Origin: Corbicula japonica
Taxonomy: Eukaryota > Mollusca > Bivalvia > Venerida > Cyrenidae
Length of the DNA stretch: 64,000 nt
Reading direction: 5' to 3'
NCBI GenBank assembly: GCA_038501625.1
Contig: JAZAYU010000171.1
Coordinates: 620,001-684,000 of the forward strand
Position numbers and translations under genes: made by a program. This document shows positions 35,308-45,864 of this stretch, in pieces. How positions within the stretch are numbered: position 1 is the first letter of the stretch; the number at the start of each line of letters is the position of its first letter. The notes under the pieces were generated by a model. The model worked only from the letters and a program-made list of their open reading frames with translations, was not told the DNA's origin and ran no database searches.

Positions 35308-35759
35308 GATATCTTATATCAAAGGACTACTGAGAGCACTGAAATGTGCACCTAATGTCTGAAGTGTTGTAATAGGTACAATGTGCTTAGCTAAGAGCAC
35401 TGGAAAATTAGTGTTTATATAACAAAACATTACACTACACTTCTCAAAAGTTCTAAGTGCACACTTGATAAATGTTGATTTTTCAAACTATTTGATTGAA
35501 TCTTTTAAAATAGTGTAAATTTCAAGGAAGTTGTATCAATATTCTATTAATGCTCGCAAATTTAATTAATTGTTAAATAGAAAATATGATAACATTTTCA
35601 GAATGCTTGACACAGTAAAAACATAATAACATAATAACAGTTTAGCTCACTTGTCTGCTGGAAAAGATGAGCCAATACACTCTTCTCTATTTTATCAATC
35701 AACTTTATTGCATGTTAGGACTTTAAGTGCATGTAAGGGCTTTACGTATCCGTCGGTGA
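35308..35759. other. No gene recognised; start of a TGCATGTTAGGACTTT repeat
   Basis: At 35711-35745 the motif TGCATGTTAGGACTTT appears about twice; it resumes at 36235-36365, on the other side of the mariner-end fragment. Confidence 0.45.
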
Positions 35760-36215
35760 TTTATTTAAAGCAACACAGAATTTCACAACACTGCCTAATT
35801 CAACATCACCTGTCGACGTCATATCTTTTCAGCATGGAATGTCACAAACTGTAAAGAAATTGCTATGGATTCCGTTACGACGGCGTCAATGTTTTGAATT
35901 TTTCATCAATTGTCATTATGAAGTCATGTTATCACCTGGCGTTTTCGCGCAGTTCTTGCGTTAGGTTATGTGACGTTTATGAAGTTTACATTTTTTGTAA
36001 CCATTTTTATTTATATCATATTGTGAACTGCGCCGTGACACGTATACTAGGTTGCTAAGGTTACCAATATGTCCAAACATAATTATAACTCGTTCTCCAT
36101 GTTTAGGGACTACATAATAGACAAATGCAGGTATGCATCTGCAAAATTGTGAAGAAAAACAATGAAAGAGACGGGAGATATACACATATTCTATGAACTT
36201 ACCGAACAGCCCTCG
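35760..36215 (-). mobile_element. Mariner-type element, truncated, one TIR only
   Basis: Reading on the minus strand from 36215 the end is CGAGGGCTGTTCGGTAAGTT, a typical mariner end with TA outside. No matching left end was found and no transposase motif is readable. The left limit is a guess from the flanking repeat. Confidence 0.5.
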
Positions 36216-36234
36216 TACTTTCTAGCGCATCTTA

Positions 36235-36370
36235 GGATTTTGGTGCATATGAAAGGACATTTAATGCATGCTTGGACTTTGGTGCATGTTAAGACTTTTA
36301 ATGTAAGCTTGGATTTAGGTGCATGTGTATGTTAGGATCTTTAGTGCATGTTAGGACTTTGGTGCAGACA
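36235..36370. repeat. Short repeat GTGCATGTTAGGACTTT
   Basis: There are about six imperfect copies spaced 20-30 bases, matching those at 35711-35745. Confidence 0.6.
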
Positions 36371-36510
36371 GCAGTAAATGAACTTTTCTGCATGGGAGGT
36401 TGAATTTTTTAAGTAATAGAAATAATAATTATATTTTCTATGGACTTTGTTCTTCAAGACATGATAACATTTCTTTTCATTTTATGTTTTGTGCCTTATG
36501 GGCTTGCCAT

Positions 36511-37173
36511 ACTCCTCCCAATCCTATTCATCAATAAAAAGAAAATTATCAAAATCTCAATAATGGCAAAATGCTGTTCAATGAAACTTTGCAAAAATGA
36601 ATGTGACTAATGTATCTTGATTTTGCATACTGTAAGACACTTTAGAATAGTAAAGAAAACAAGCTAGACCTTAAAATTCCTAAAATTCTATTTACATGAA
36701 TTCACAAAAACTAAGCGATACAAAACATAATTTTAAATTCCCACGTGAGGGCAATGTTACTGACAAGAAAATGTTGTGTACTTTGTAAAAAACTTTCAAC
36801 TTCTAAAAGAGAAATCAGTGATTGTCATTTGTTTACGCGACCAGGAAGCGACCAGAAAAATGAAGGTCAAACACACTTTTACTAATATCTCGTAAAGTTT
36901 TCATATGTAAGTCACGCGGACACAATAAATTGTTGTCAGTATCATATTACTCATGTGGGCATTTAAAATGATGTTTTGTGTTGTTTTGTTTTTGTGAATT
37001 TATGTAAATAGAAGATGAGGAAATTTTTTAGATCTCGCTATTTTTTCTTTACCATCTGCAAAATAAAGATACATTAATAACATACATTTTTGCAAAGTTT
37101 CATTTAACGGCATTTTGGCGTTATTGAGATTTTGATAATTTTCTTTTTATCGATGAATAGGATTGGGAGGAGT
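36511..37173. mobile_element. 663-bp MITE with inverted repeats of about 90 bp
   Basis: The left end ACTCCTCCCAATCCTATTCA is answered by TGAATAGGATTGGGAGGAGT on the right. The match continues with a few mismatches through AAAATTATCAAAATCTCAAT and GAAACTTTGCAAAAATG. There is no ORF. Confidence 0.85.
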
Positions 37174-37897
37174 GTGGTAAACCCCTATAATGGTTGGTAC
37201 CATAAGGGTAATACCCTGAAAACTGGTATGGACTCTCTCGCCCCTTTCTCTAATGTAAATGATCTTAACGGTATATATTTGAGCAAACATGTCATTGCAG
37301 TCATTTTTGTTAGTGATTATGTTCTAGTTTCAATCTTTAGATGTTACTTATGTCCAACTGGCAATTAACTTAACTCTTGAAAAACCTTTTTTGTGGTCAT
37401 CTTTATATGATAGTGAAAAAGATCAGTTCAAAGGTTCAAATGAGAGTCAGTATTGCAACTAAGCCTGCTTTTAAAAACCCTATCGCCCATACACAATTTT
37501 TTGTCATAGATCTGTCTTCCATACAGCATAACATTATAATATCCAGTATAATATTATGAATTTATGTTCATAAATAATTCTGCACCGATAGTGCAACAAC
37601 TGCACTATCAACAGGGCTGATATTTTACAATACATGTATTTATACAAGTATGGAAATCATAAAGAAATAAATTGTTTGATTTTCTAGTTACTTACTAATA
37701 ACAAATATATATTACTGAAAAAATGCAGACTACTGGAAATTTAACTGTAAGGAACCTGACTTTCAATAATGTTTCATGCGAATCTCTTTAATACTGAAGT
37801 AACAGACCACCAAATGGTTTTTAGAAATTATTCAACTAAATATATGCTGGTTACTGCATTACATGGAATACATGCTTCAAGGGGTCCATGATTGTAT
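37174..37897. other. No feature recognised
   Basis: AT-rich; short open frames only. Confidence 0.45.
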
Positions 37898-38602
37898 CTA
37901 CATATGTCTGTGATTATATGTTTTCATCTGGTCTTGAAATTGTCTAAGACTTGTAATTGTAGATGTAGGAGATGGCAAGTTTAATAATGCTTGCATTGTT
38001 GCATGAACAATTCTGTGTTGTTGCCCGTATCTATCTTTTAATAATTCAACGGCCCGGGTGTAATTAGCATTCGTAAGTGCAAATCCCGTAACTGTCATGG
38101 TGGCTTGGCCTTCTAACTGTGACTTAAGATAGCTGAATTTCTGAACATCGGTCAAGTTCACATTTAGATGGATAGTAGATTCAAACGAATCCCAGAATGA
38201 CTGCCATTGTAGCAAATCTCCATCAAATGTAGGCAGAGACATTTATTTTGGCAACCTGCTGAATTGGGAGGCGTGAGATGATATGCTAGCGAACGGATTG
38301 GATGATAACGGCTGGATATGAATACTGGGATTAGCGGTAGGCATTGCTGTGCTGCTGGCATGTAACTGTGAAGGTGTAATTTGTATGCGGTTCGATCTCT
38401 GATCTCTGAACAAGCGGAAGTGGCCAAGTTTTAACTCGACATTCAGAGAATACTCGTCTGTTTGTAACATCTCTTCTTCCAAATTATCGATATCTGTCTG
38501 CGCAATTATTTTCTCGTTAATTGATTCCAGAGCGCTTACCTTTTTCTCAACTGTGTCAAGAATCGCTTCAAAGTCGGTCAAGCGCTCGTTGTCTCTCGCC
38601 AT
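37898..38602 (-). pseudogene. BEL/Pao retrotransposon gag fragment (DUF1759 region)
   Basis: On the minus strand the frame starts at 38602 with MARDNERLTDFE, a coiled-coil-like N-terminus rich in Glu, then a Ser/Pro stretch, SRLPK, a TAA at 38245-38243, and MSLPTFDGDLLQWQSFWDSF. The LPxFDGDxxxWxxFWxxF block and SYLKSQLEGQA, VELLKDRYG are those of BEL/Pao Gag (DUF1759). The frame is the same on both sides of the TAA, and it ends at 37898 in a further stop. Protease, RT and integrase are absent, so the element is cut after part of gag. Confidence 0.85.
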
Positions 38603-38685
38603 CTCTAATTTCTCGAGGAAACGATTTATTATTCATCAGTTTGCTTCGCGCTGAATCTGTAACTTTTGAAGATTCATGATTCTTT

Positions 38686-39160
38686 GGTCACGGCACCAAA
38701 AATGTGGGGAATAAACTCTTCAGGTATATAAGAAAACACAAAGCGATCCCAGGTTCGACCTTTAATGTTGGGAGGAAGTGATGTCCGACGCCACAGCGCC
38801 AGCGAACGTCACACACAACGGCCGTTATCACATATAATTTCCAACATTCTGGGGGCCTCGAAAAGTATTACCTATCAAGGAAGTAAAGAAGGAGTTACAA
38901 CAATCTTGCAACCCCCGAATTGTATGTTCCAAAAAATTCTTTAAAATATCTGTCCATTTTCATCATTTATCCTTAAGTGTATATTTCCAGCGTACGATGT
39001 ATCTGTGATATTGATAATTGTAAAGTTCACAAATCAACAAATCTTAAATTCCAAGTACAATTGATTTAACACTTTCTAACAATTATAGCTCTTTATAATT
39101 TTGTGATATCTTAAATGTTAAAATATTATAGCAAACACTGAAAACTGTAGCCGTTTGAAC
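38686..39160 (-). mobile_element. BEL/Pao primer-binding site and 5' LTR remnant
   Basis: TGGTGCCGTGACC (38698-38686 on the minus strand) is the sequence found just after the LTR of BEL/Pao elements. The LTR would end at ACA about 38703. Its outer boundary, left approximate at 39160, cannot be fixed because the second LTR is not in the window. Confidence 0.6.
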
Positions 39161-39167
39161 CTAATTG

Positions 39168-40659
39168 CAGTCTTCGCGAAAGGCACCGGACCGCCGGTCA
39201 TGTCCGGCAAAATTTGCTTCGGTCCGGCAGTTTTGTGAAGTCGTCGGTCCGGCCAACTGGCATTTTTTTCGGCCTTTTAGGTACGGAAAATCTTGATGCA
39301 AACAATATTTCCGTTATAATTGCACTGAAGCTCTGTAATATCGCGATCCGTTATATCGCGATATCCAATATATCGCACTCGGTCTGTGGATCCCAATTTT
39401 TTGTACATTTACAATGTGTATGGTTTGTTCATTCTTCGTGGGTGGTAAAAAAGACCGAATGATCAAATCAACTTTGGTCACACTTAAATTCACGAAACGC
39501 ACGCTTTTTTCGAGTCGTATTACGTCATTACCGGCGAAGGTTGTTTATTTCATTTTGTATGCAGGGATTTAAGAGGCGATGTACAAGTTCATCAACAGAT
39601 ACAACATCAAACATATAAAAAAAATGAATGAAAGTTTTTTATATACAAAATAGTTTTTGAAACCCCCATTGTGACAAACAATAGGTGTGAAATACACCAA
39701 GCTCACTAGATACAGTACTGACAGAATTTTGTTCAGGAGACAAACCGCAAATTAGCTACAATTAATTAAAGCTGCTAACCATAATAGACAAAACAGTTTG
39801 TTGTTTTGACATTACCTGCTCATCGACATATCAAGTTGGTTAACGACGGATGACGACGAACTAACATCTCCGAATTTGACCGACCAACAGATTGTCGATC
39901 AGTTCAAAGTACCGACACCTTTGGAAATCTTCGTTTATACATAATTTTTTTGTTTGTTTGTACATTATTTCTTTTTATTTAAATGAATCTCAATAAATTA
40001 TATAAAAAGTTGTTTTAAAACATTTGTCCAGCATGGAACTTACTGATGTACCGTAGATTTCATGGTGTGTTAATTACGCAACACCGCGATATTCATGCAT
40101 CTGACAACAAAACAAAAAGAAGTTTGATTGTTTTAGCGTGATTATTTACTTATATCTATATTTATTTACTTAATGGCATTTGTGTATTATTGTTCCATAA
40201 CAGAATCAATGTAGTATACTGTAATTTGTGTCTGAAAAGTAAAGGCCTCAAATATATTTAGAACAGCTTTTTTAGACCACAAGAAGGCTGTTGGAGATGC
40301 CAAGTTCCAGCAACAGATTGCTAGACAAGTTTCAGTGGACATAAGTGGGAGTGCCAAGGCAAATTTATATCATCTGGCAGAGAAAGACCTTGCCATATTT
40401 ATTTTTGTCATTTTTCAAGAATAAAAAATAGATTTAATAATCTGTATTGTTGTTTTGTAACATGTGTGGGGGTAAAAGTGAAAATAGAGCTATTTAATTG
40501 GCTCCAATGTACGTGTAGCATAAATATAGTGAAATAAGATAGTTTTACGAAGAATAATTTGTTTTTGTTTCGGTCTGGCAAATTCTTTTTCGGTCTGGCA
40601 GAATTTTTTTTTCACCAGACCGGATGACTGGCAGTTTTTCATCCCTTTCGCGAAGACTG
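39168..40659. mobile_element. TIR element with ends CAGTCTTCGCGAAAGG and 6-bp target TAATTG
   Basis: The 16-base ends are perfect inverse copies and TAATTG flanks both sides (39162-39167, 40660-40665). Subterminal sequence is rich in GGTCCGGC/GGTCTGGCA motifs at both ends. No transposase frame. Superfamily not assigned (hAT-like, or other classes with 6-bp targets). Confidence 0.85.
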
Positions 40660-40665
40660 TAATTG

Positions 40666-41235
40666 TTATGTTTATTGCAATTTTACAAAAGATCTTTTCA
40701 TTTTTCATGAATTCAATTCACTAATTGGCTGAATGGCCATAAGGTTTCAAATATACAGATTCAAAGGTAATGCGAAGTAATGCACTATAAAAATTTAATA
40801 GTGCATAACTGAAATTGCGAAATTTTCAAAGTAATGCAACATCATGCACAATAAAAAATTGTACATGCATAATTGAAATTGCAAGTTTTTACTTGACTGG
40901 CAAATTTTGTATTTAAATCAGTGTACCCGGTAGTTATTATGAGGACATTCAATATTTATCAATGCATTTTTGAGATGATTGCGGTAGTTTCTGATATCAC
41001 AACATTATGAATTTAACAAGTGCACTGTGGTCACATTTGCACAATTGGCAAACTCGATGGTTGACTGGAGATACTTCTCACTTTACATTTATAAGTGCTT
41101 TCATTGCAATAAACAAAACCTCAAACCCTTTTTATTCAGATAAACCAGAATAGCACCACTTGAAGAACAAGAGCCGATTAATACCCGGTAATCAAATATT
41201 GAAAAAGGATTTAGTGTTATGCCAAGACCTGGCTC
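40666..41235. other. No feature recognised
   Basis: It has an AATGCAACATCATGCACAATA-type duplication at 40770-40870, otherwise nothing. Confidence 0.45.
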
Positions 41236-41373
41236 CAAGATTATAAATCTGAGAATTGAAACCGGTCTCAAATCTCAAGCATCTGATTGGCTTAAATCAT
41301 GTGACTCGGGTTGCTCAGATGCTTGTGATTTGAGACTTGTTTCAATTCTCAGTTTTATAACATAGGGACCTTA
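41236..41373. mobile_element. Foldback element, diverged copy 3
   Basis: Arms AAGATTATAAATCTGAGAAT and their inverse, with a different centre (AAATCATGTGACTCGGG). It belongs to the 3884-4019 family. Confidence 0.8.
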
Positions 41374-41587
41374 ATTGAAGATTCTATTTACTATTCACAC
41401 TACTGACAGAAAAATAAACTTGATGAATAGCTCCCACTTGGATTTCACTAAGCATAATTTATGTTTACACTTCACAATAAGGTTATTGAATTTTATAAAA
41501 AATGTTACCAACCAGATCAATATGGACATACTGAAAGTGTAATTTTACACTTTCAGACTCCAGAATAGATCAGGATATTTTATTATT

Positions 41588-41965
41588 TAACCCTTTACAC
41601 CACATATATACTTTTTTTGGTGTGTAATCAATGTAGATCCAGATCAGCAGGCACATCTGTGCTGTCTGGATCTACACTGTTCCCCTTTGCCTTAAAGGGT
41701 ATATATTATATGGAGGATTTGGTGATGAAAATATGGATAATTTGATAATCTATAGCAATATGGGCAAACAGTTTATATCCAGATCATCCTGCACAGCTGT
41801 GTCCTGTGATCTGGATCTACACAATTTGCTCCTTGATCTGAAATTACCCAATAAATCTAAAAGTGAACCGTGTAGATCCAGGTCCAATGTCACAGATGTG
41901 CCAGCTGATCAGCATCTACACCTTCCCATATGTGACAAATGTCTTTTCTATGGTAGGGGTTAATT
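41588..41965. repeat. GTGTAGATC MITE, two in a row
   Basis: It starts TTTAACCCTTTACACCACA; several GATCCAGATCA and inverted cores follow, with an inner ATATGGAGGA end at 41712 and a final GGTAGGGGTTAA. Confidence 0.75.
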
Positions 41966-42071
41966 GCAATTATAAATAGGTTTTGCTGAAAATTTAATAT
42001 TTCAAAGATAAACACAAACAAATATTTGATAACTTCGGCCTCTTGTAAATTTTAAGGGTAGAAAAAAATCT

Positions 42072-42137
42072 TTTAACCCTTTCCTCTATAGAAACACCTT
42101 TATAGCCAAGGTAAACAGTGTAGATCCAGATCAGCCG
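42072..42137. repeat. GTGTAGATC MITE, left part cut by insertion
   Basis: TTTTAACCCTTTCCTCTATAG through TAGATCCAGATCAGCCG. The remainder continues at 44358. Confidence 0.8.
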
Positions 42138-42184
42138 CAGGGGTTTTCCTAGCCATTTTGGGAAAAGGACCCTGGCCAGAATTA

Positions 42185-42353
42185 TAGGAATAACCATGCC
42201 GTAATTTTGAAGTTTGCGACGGTATACACAGATTTTAATGGTCGCAAATATTTTTAACGGCGAAGGCGCAGCCTGATCCGTTAAAATGATTTAAGACCAT
42301 TAAAATCTGTGTATACCGTCGCAAACTTCAAAATTACGGCATGGTTATTCCTA
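42185..42353. mobile_element. Foldback nested in the 2.2-kb element
   Basis: TAGGAATAACCATGCCGTAA and about 40 further bases are repeated in inverse at the right arm, ending TTACGGCATGGTTATTCCTA. The loop is TCGCAAATATTTTTAACGG-like and CG-bearing. Confidence 0.85.
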
Positions 42354-42360
42354 TTCTAAC

Positions 42361-42404
42361 GCTCTTCCACGTTTCGACGTTTCGGCCATAATGCCTTCTT
42401 CAGG
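42361..42404 (-). ncRNA. Hammerhead-like motif relic
   Basis: The minus strand reads CTGAAGA, then a GGC-ATTAT-GCC type stem, then GAAAC and an ACGT-CGAA-ACGT stem. CTGANGA..GAAA is the hammerhead core, and such motifs are known in Penelope-like elements. The base after the stem III T is G, where a cleavable site needs A, C or T, so activity is unlikely. Confidence 0.3.
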
Positions 42405-42974
42405 ATTGTTTGTCATAACAGGAAATGACGTCAACGTCAAACGACAGTAAACAAGGAATTTTACGGTCGCAAATTTTCGCCATCTGACCAATCAGATTGC
42501 TCGAAATTTATTTAGTGCGTTAGAATGGGAAATTTTAGCGCGTGAAATGTTTCATTTTGGGAATTTTTATTGACAAAAATACAAGTTTTGGGAATTTTGA
42601 AGTCATTTTATTATACATAGCACAAACAAAACTTGCAATTGAATGTCCCATTTTTTTAACATTTGTTGTGTATAAAAATGGCAATATCCTTCTAAAATGC
42701 AAATAGTTTGAAAAAATAAGGTTTTTTTTGTGTTTTGCTACTAGAACCATATGCCCAGAACATTAACAAACTATCATGTTTCAGTTCTTGTGATATATGA
42801 TTTACATTGACATGATATTATGATTAGATAGTATATATATAATTTTTAATTTTACAAAAGTGGACTACAAATCTGTAAAAATGTTTGCTGTTTTTCATCT
42901 CTTTTATTCATATAATATTTATTTAGGCCACTGTTTTTTTTATTTTTTGTTTCTCAGATTTTTTCAGGAGAAGG

Positions 42975-43415
42975 TTAGGGTCGGAGGAGGGAATAAAAAA
43001 AAAAAAAGTAACCATTATGTTCTTTTGGAATAAATGTTGAATAATATGGCATTAAATTGTTCACTGTTTTCACAGTCCCACAGCCGTATATTTTTACAAC
43101 TCGCTGTGAATCTCCGATGTGATTTATGATAAGGTCTTTGATCAACTCATTTCTGTCCCCCTTGGCAAATTTTGAGACACAATCCTTATGGAAATTTAGA
43201 ATTTTGAGCCCAAACCACACGGAGTTGATGGGCGCATCCATCTTGGTTTTGTGCTTGAAAAAATATTGAGTCGTGATAATAGGATATTTTCGGAGGTTAA
43301 ACTGCACTAAATTTTGAGGACAATCGCTAAAATAGACTCTTTCTCCGTCGTTATCAGAAAATAAACGACTGTCGCTGTCTGCTGAAAGTACAGACATGCG
43401 CAGTGAAACAGTCAA
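42975..43415 (-). CDS. Unrecognised 146-codon open frame inside the 2.2-kb TIR element
   Basis: It begins MTVSLRMSVLSADSDSRLFS; later it has NLRKYPIITTQYFFKHKTK and DPAINS-like MDAPINSVWFGLKILNFHKD. No family was recognised and no catalytic motif is visible. The composition is protein-like (mixed charges, few low-complexity runs until the terminal FFFF). It could be a transposase remnant or captured exon, or chance. Confidence 0.25.
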   Translation of the reverse strand: MTVSLRMSVLSADSDSRLFSDNDGERVYFSDCPQNLVQFNLRKYPIITTQYFFKHKTKMDAPINSVWFGLKILNFHKDCVSKFAKGDRNELIKDLIINHIGDSQRVVKIYGCGTVKTVNNLMPYYSTFIPKEHNGYFFFFYSLLRP

Positions 43416-44357
43416 TCGCTAAAAGGTTCGGGAAAATTTGTCTTTCTTTGGTCATTTTCAATTTTATTTTTTTTCCATTTTAGCAGAAATTAGAGTCGGC
43501 GGGATCTGAGAAACGAAAAATCAACGAACAGTGGCCTTAGTAATATTTAGCGCATACGAAATAATTTGCGGAGATTTTGTATTTTAGTCAATTAAATAAT
43601 CAAACTTATTATCTCCCTTTTTTGCTTAAGACAAAATATCGCAAAACTTTTTTTTACCTTCATATCACAAAATGATCCATTCTAAAATCTATTCATAATT
43701 ACTTAACACAGTTAAGCAGATTCTTCGATAAATTAAAGCAATATTTTAAAATTCAACTGAGGAATTTTCCGTAGAATGAACGGATAAGTCAGTACTGTAA
43801 GATATATAATTTGGAATAACATGATTAAAGTAACAACTATCTATCTATCTATTAGTACTGCCGAACTCCCAAATGAATGGTATTATTGGCAGGTGAACTA
43901 ATTGATTCAATCATTGGCAATCAACTTACCATATCACTTATCGTCAAAAATTAATTAAGCGCCGACAAACAGCTAAATATACACCTTTTTAATTGTCAAA
44001 GACCCAATTTTGACAGTTTGTGTAATCATGCTGTCGCATAATCTCGCCGGAATCAAAATATTTCGCGATAAAATTTGTACCGATTGTTGTGAAATATAGG
44101 GGTGTCTAGAGTAGTGCAAATTTATCCAGGATTAGCGAATTTTACACCAGGTTGTGACGTCACATGCATAGTGCGAGACAAAGCAGTCATTTGTTGTTTA
44201 CAACATAAAGCGAAAGTTAACACCGTTTCTTATGTTTTGAAAATTATCTGTGGATTCAATTGGGAAAAATGGAAGAAATTTCGGATTGGGAAAGGGTCCG
44301 TTTGCTTTGGGAAAGGGTCCGTTTTCCGGACCCTCAGAAAGGCTAGGAAAACCCCTG

Positions 44358-44845
44358 CAGCCGGCACATCCTTGCCGTTTGATCAGGATCTGCACTGTTC
44401 TCTTTATGATTGTTAGGTTATTTCTGTCAAAAATACGACCAGTGCAGATCTTGATCAACCACATCTTGTGCAACCACAATAGATCCCGATCAGTCAGCAC
44501 ATCCATGTCATCTGATCTTGGTCAGAAATCACCTAATGAATCAAAAGCAAACATTTCAGATGGTCCGATCAGAAAGCAGAGATGTGCCCAATAATCTGCA
44601 TCTACACTGTTTGACCATGGGATTAAATTATTATTATATAAAGTTATTTAACCCTTTCCTCCATATATTCACCTTTTTACACATGTGGGACCAGTGTAGA
44701 TCCAGATCAGCCGGCACATCCGGTAATCAAAAAGCGAACAGTTTAGATCCTGATCAGACGGCATGGATGTGCTGGCTGATCTGGATCTAAACTGTTTGCC
44801 CATGTAATAAAGGTGTGTCTTTGGAGGAAAGGGATAAATAACTTG
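44358..44845. repeat. GTGTAGATC MITE continuation plus a second copy
   Basis: 44358-44635 is the right part of the MITE split at 42137. A second copy from 44648 starts TTTAACCCTTTCCTCCATAT and ends GGAGGAAAGGGATAAA. Confidence 0.8.
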
Positions 44846-45864
44846 TAACTTCCTTAACCCTTTATTCCATGGGATATATTATAATTTGCTTCCATGTAGG
44901 CTACTGTCAATTAACCGAAGCAGAAACAATGCTGCAAACATTGACACAAGGGCCTACCTTATTCTTTGAAAAATCAAGCTTCTAGGTGACATAGTTCATG
45001 TATTTGCTGATTACTGTTAATAGTACTTAGAATAGCTAATTCAAACGATAATTTTGTAGTTTTAAGAAATGATCAATAACTTATTCTGCGAGAGTCATGA
45101 CTAATTCAATTTTAATTACAAGTGTAAGTATAATTTACCAATTAATTATTATAAATTCTCACCTGTACACTGAAAACCTTATGTCCAAAATGAATTTAAT
45201 CCCAGAGGAGTAAACAAATGCTTAATAATTATGTGAACATGAGTGTCACAGTGTGTTTTCTGATGATATATTATAACCACTATACTTGGCAAGGCTTTTC
45301 TTTGAACAAAATCCTATTAAGTTTTCAGCTAACTTGAAAATAAAGTGAACCTCATTTACTCTCAAATGTCAGTTGTTATAAAGAAATTATAATAAATATG
45401 CTTGTTACGTCAATTATAATTTGTAACGATCCAGTAGTCAACATCGTCATACACTGTGCCCCAGGCAATACATACGCATCTTCAACAACAATTAGGACAT
45501 TAATGTAAACAATTATCTAGTAGAGACACCATACAGACTAAAAAGTAGTTCAAGTGGATACGTTTTTTAACAAAAACAATTACCTCCAGAAACTTTAAGA
45601 TAAGTAGACCACGAACTAAAAAAAGTTTTGGACAATAGCAAGCAATTTATGAAACTTAAACCTTATACCGTAACTTATCTTACAGGCATCCTGCTCTTTT
45701 AATAAAACCTTTGTTCTTTGGGGAAAAGAAATGACCAGTTTTGAAGAGTCAATTACAGAGTCATTCATGCAGTCGATTTAAGTCAAGATCCACTTGAAGT
45801 TGAATTGCTGTTCAGTATTAAATGAATTCCTGTATCCAGATATGGACAAGCACAGATTTAAAAA
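44846..45864. other. No feature recognised
   Basis: AT-rich, no long open frame or repeat seen. Confidence 0.45.

Larger units (their letters stand above)
42138..44357. mobile_element. 2.2-kb TIR element with ends CAGGGGTTTTCCTAGCC and 6-bp target CAGCCG
   Basis: The 17-base ends are perfect inverse copies, and CAGCCG lies on both sides (42132-42137, 44358-44363), so the insertion split a GTGTAGATC MITE. It contains a foldback at 42185-42353 and a minus-strand open frame at 43415-42975. Subterminal GGGAAA(A/G)GG(A/T)CC motifs occur at both ends. Confidence 0.85.

Noticed and set aside
35961..36185. 74-codon minus-strand frame as a gene
   Set aside because: It begins at the mariner end and matches no transposase region; likely untranslated element sequence.
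44102..44790. Overlapping short frames around 44.1-44.8 kb
   Set aside because: They cross the TIR element end and MITE cores rich in GATC palindromes, giving open frames on both strands.
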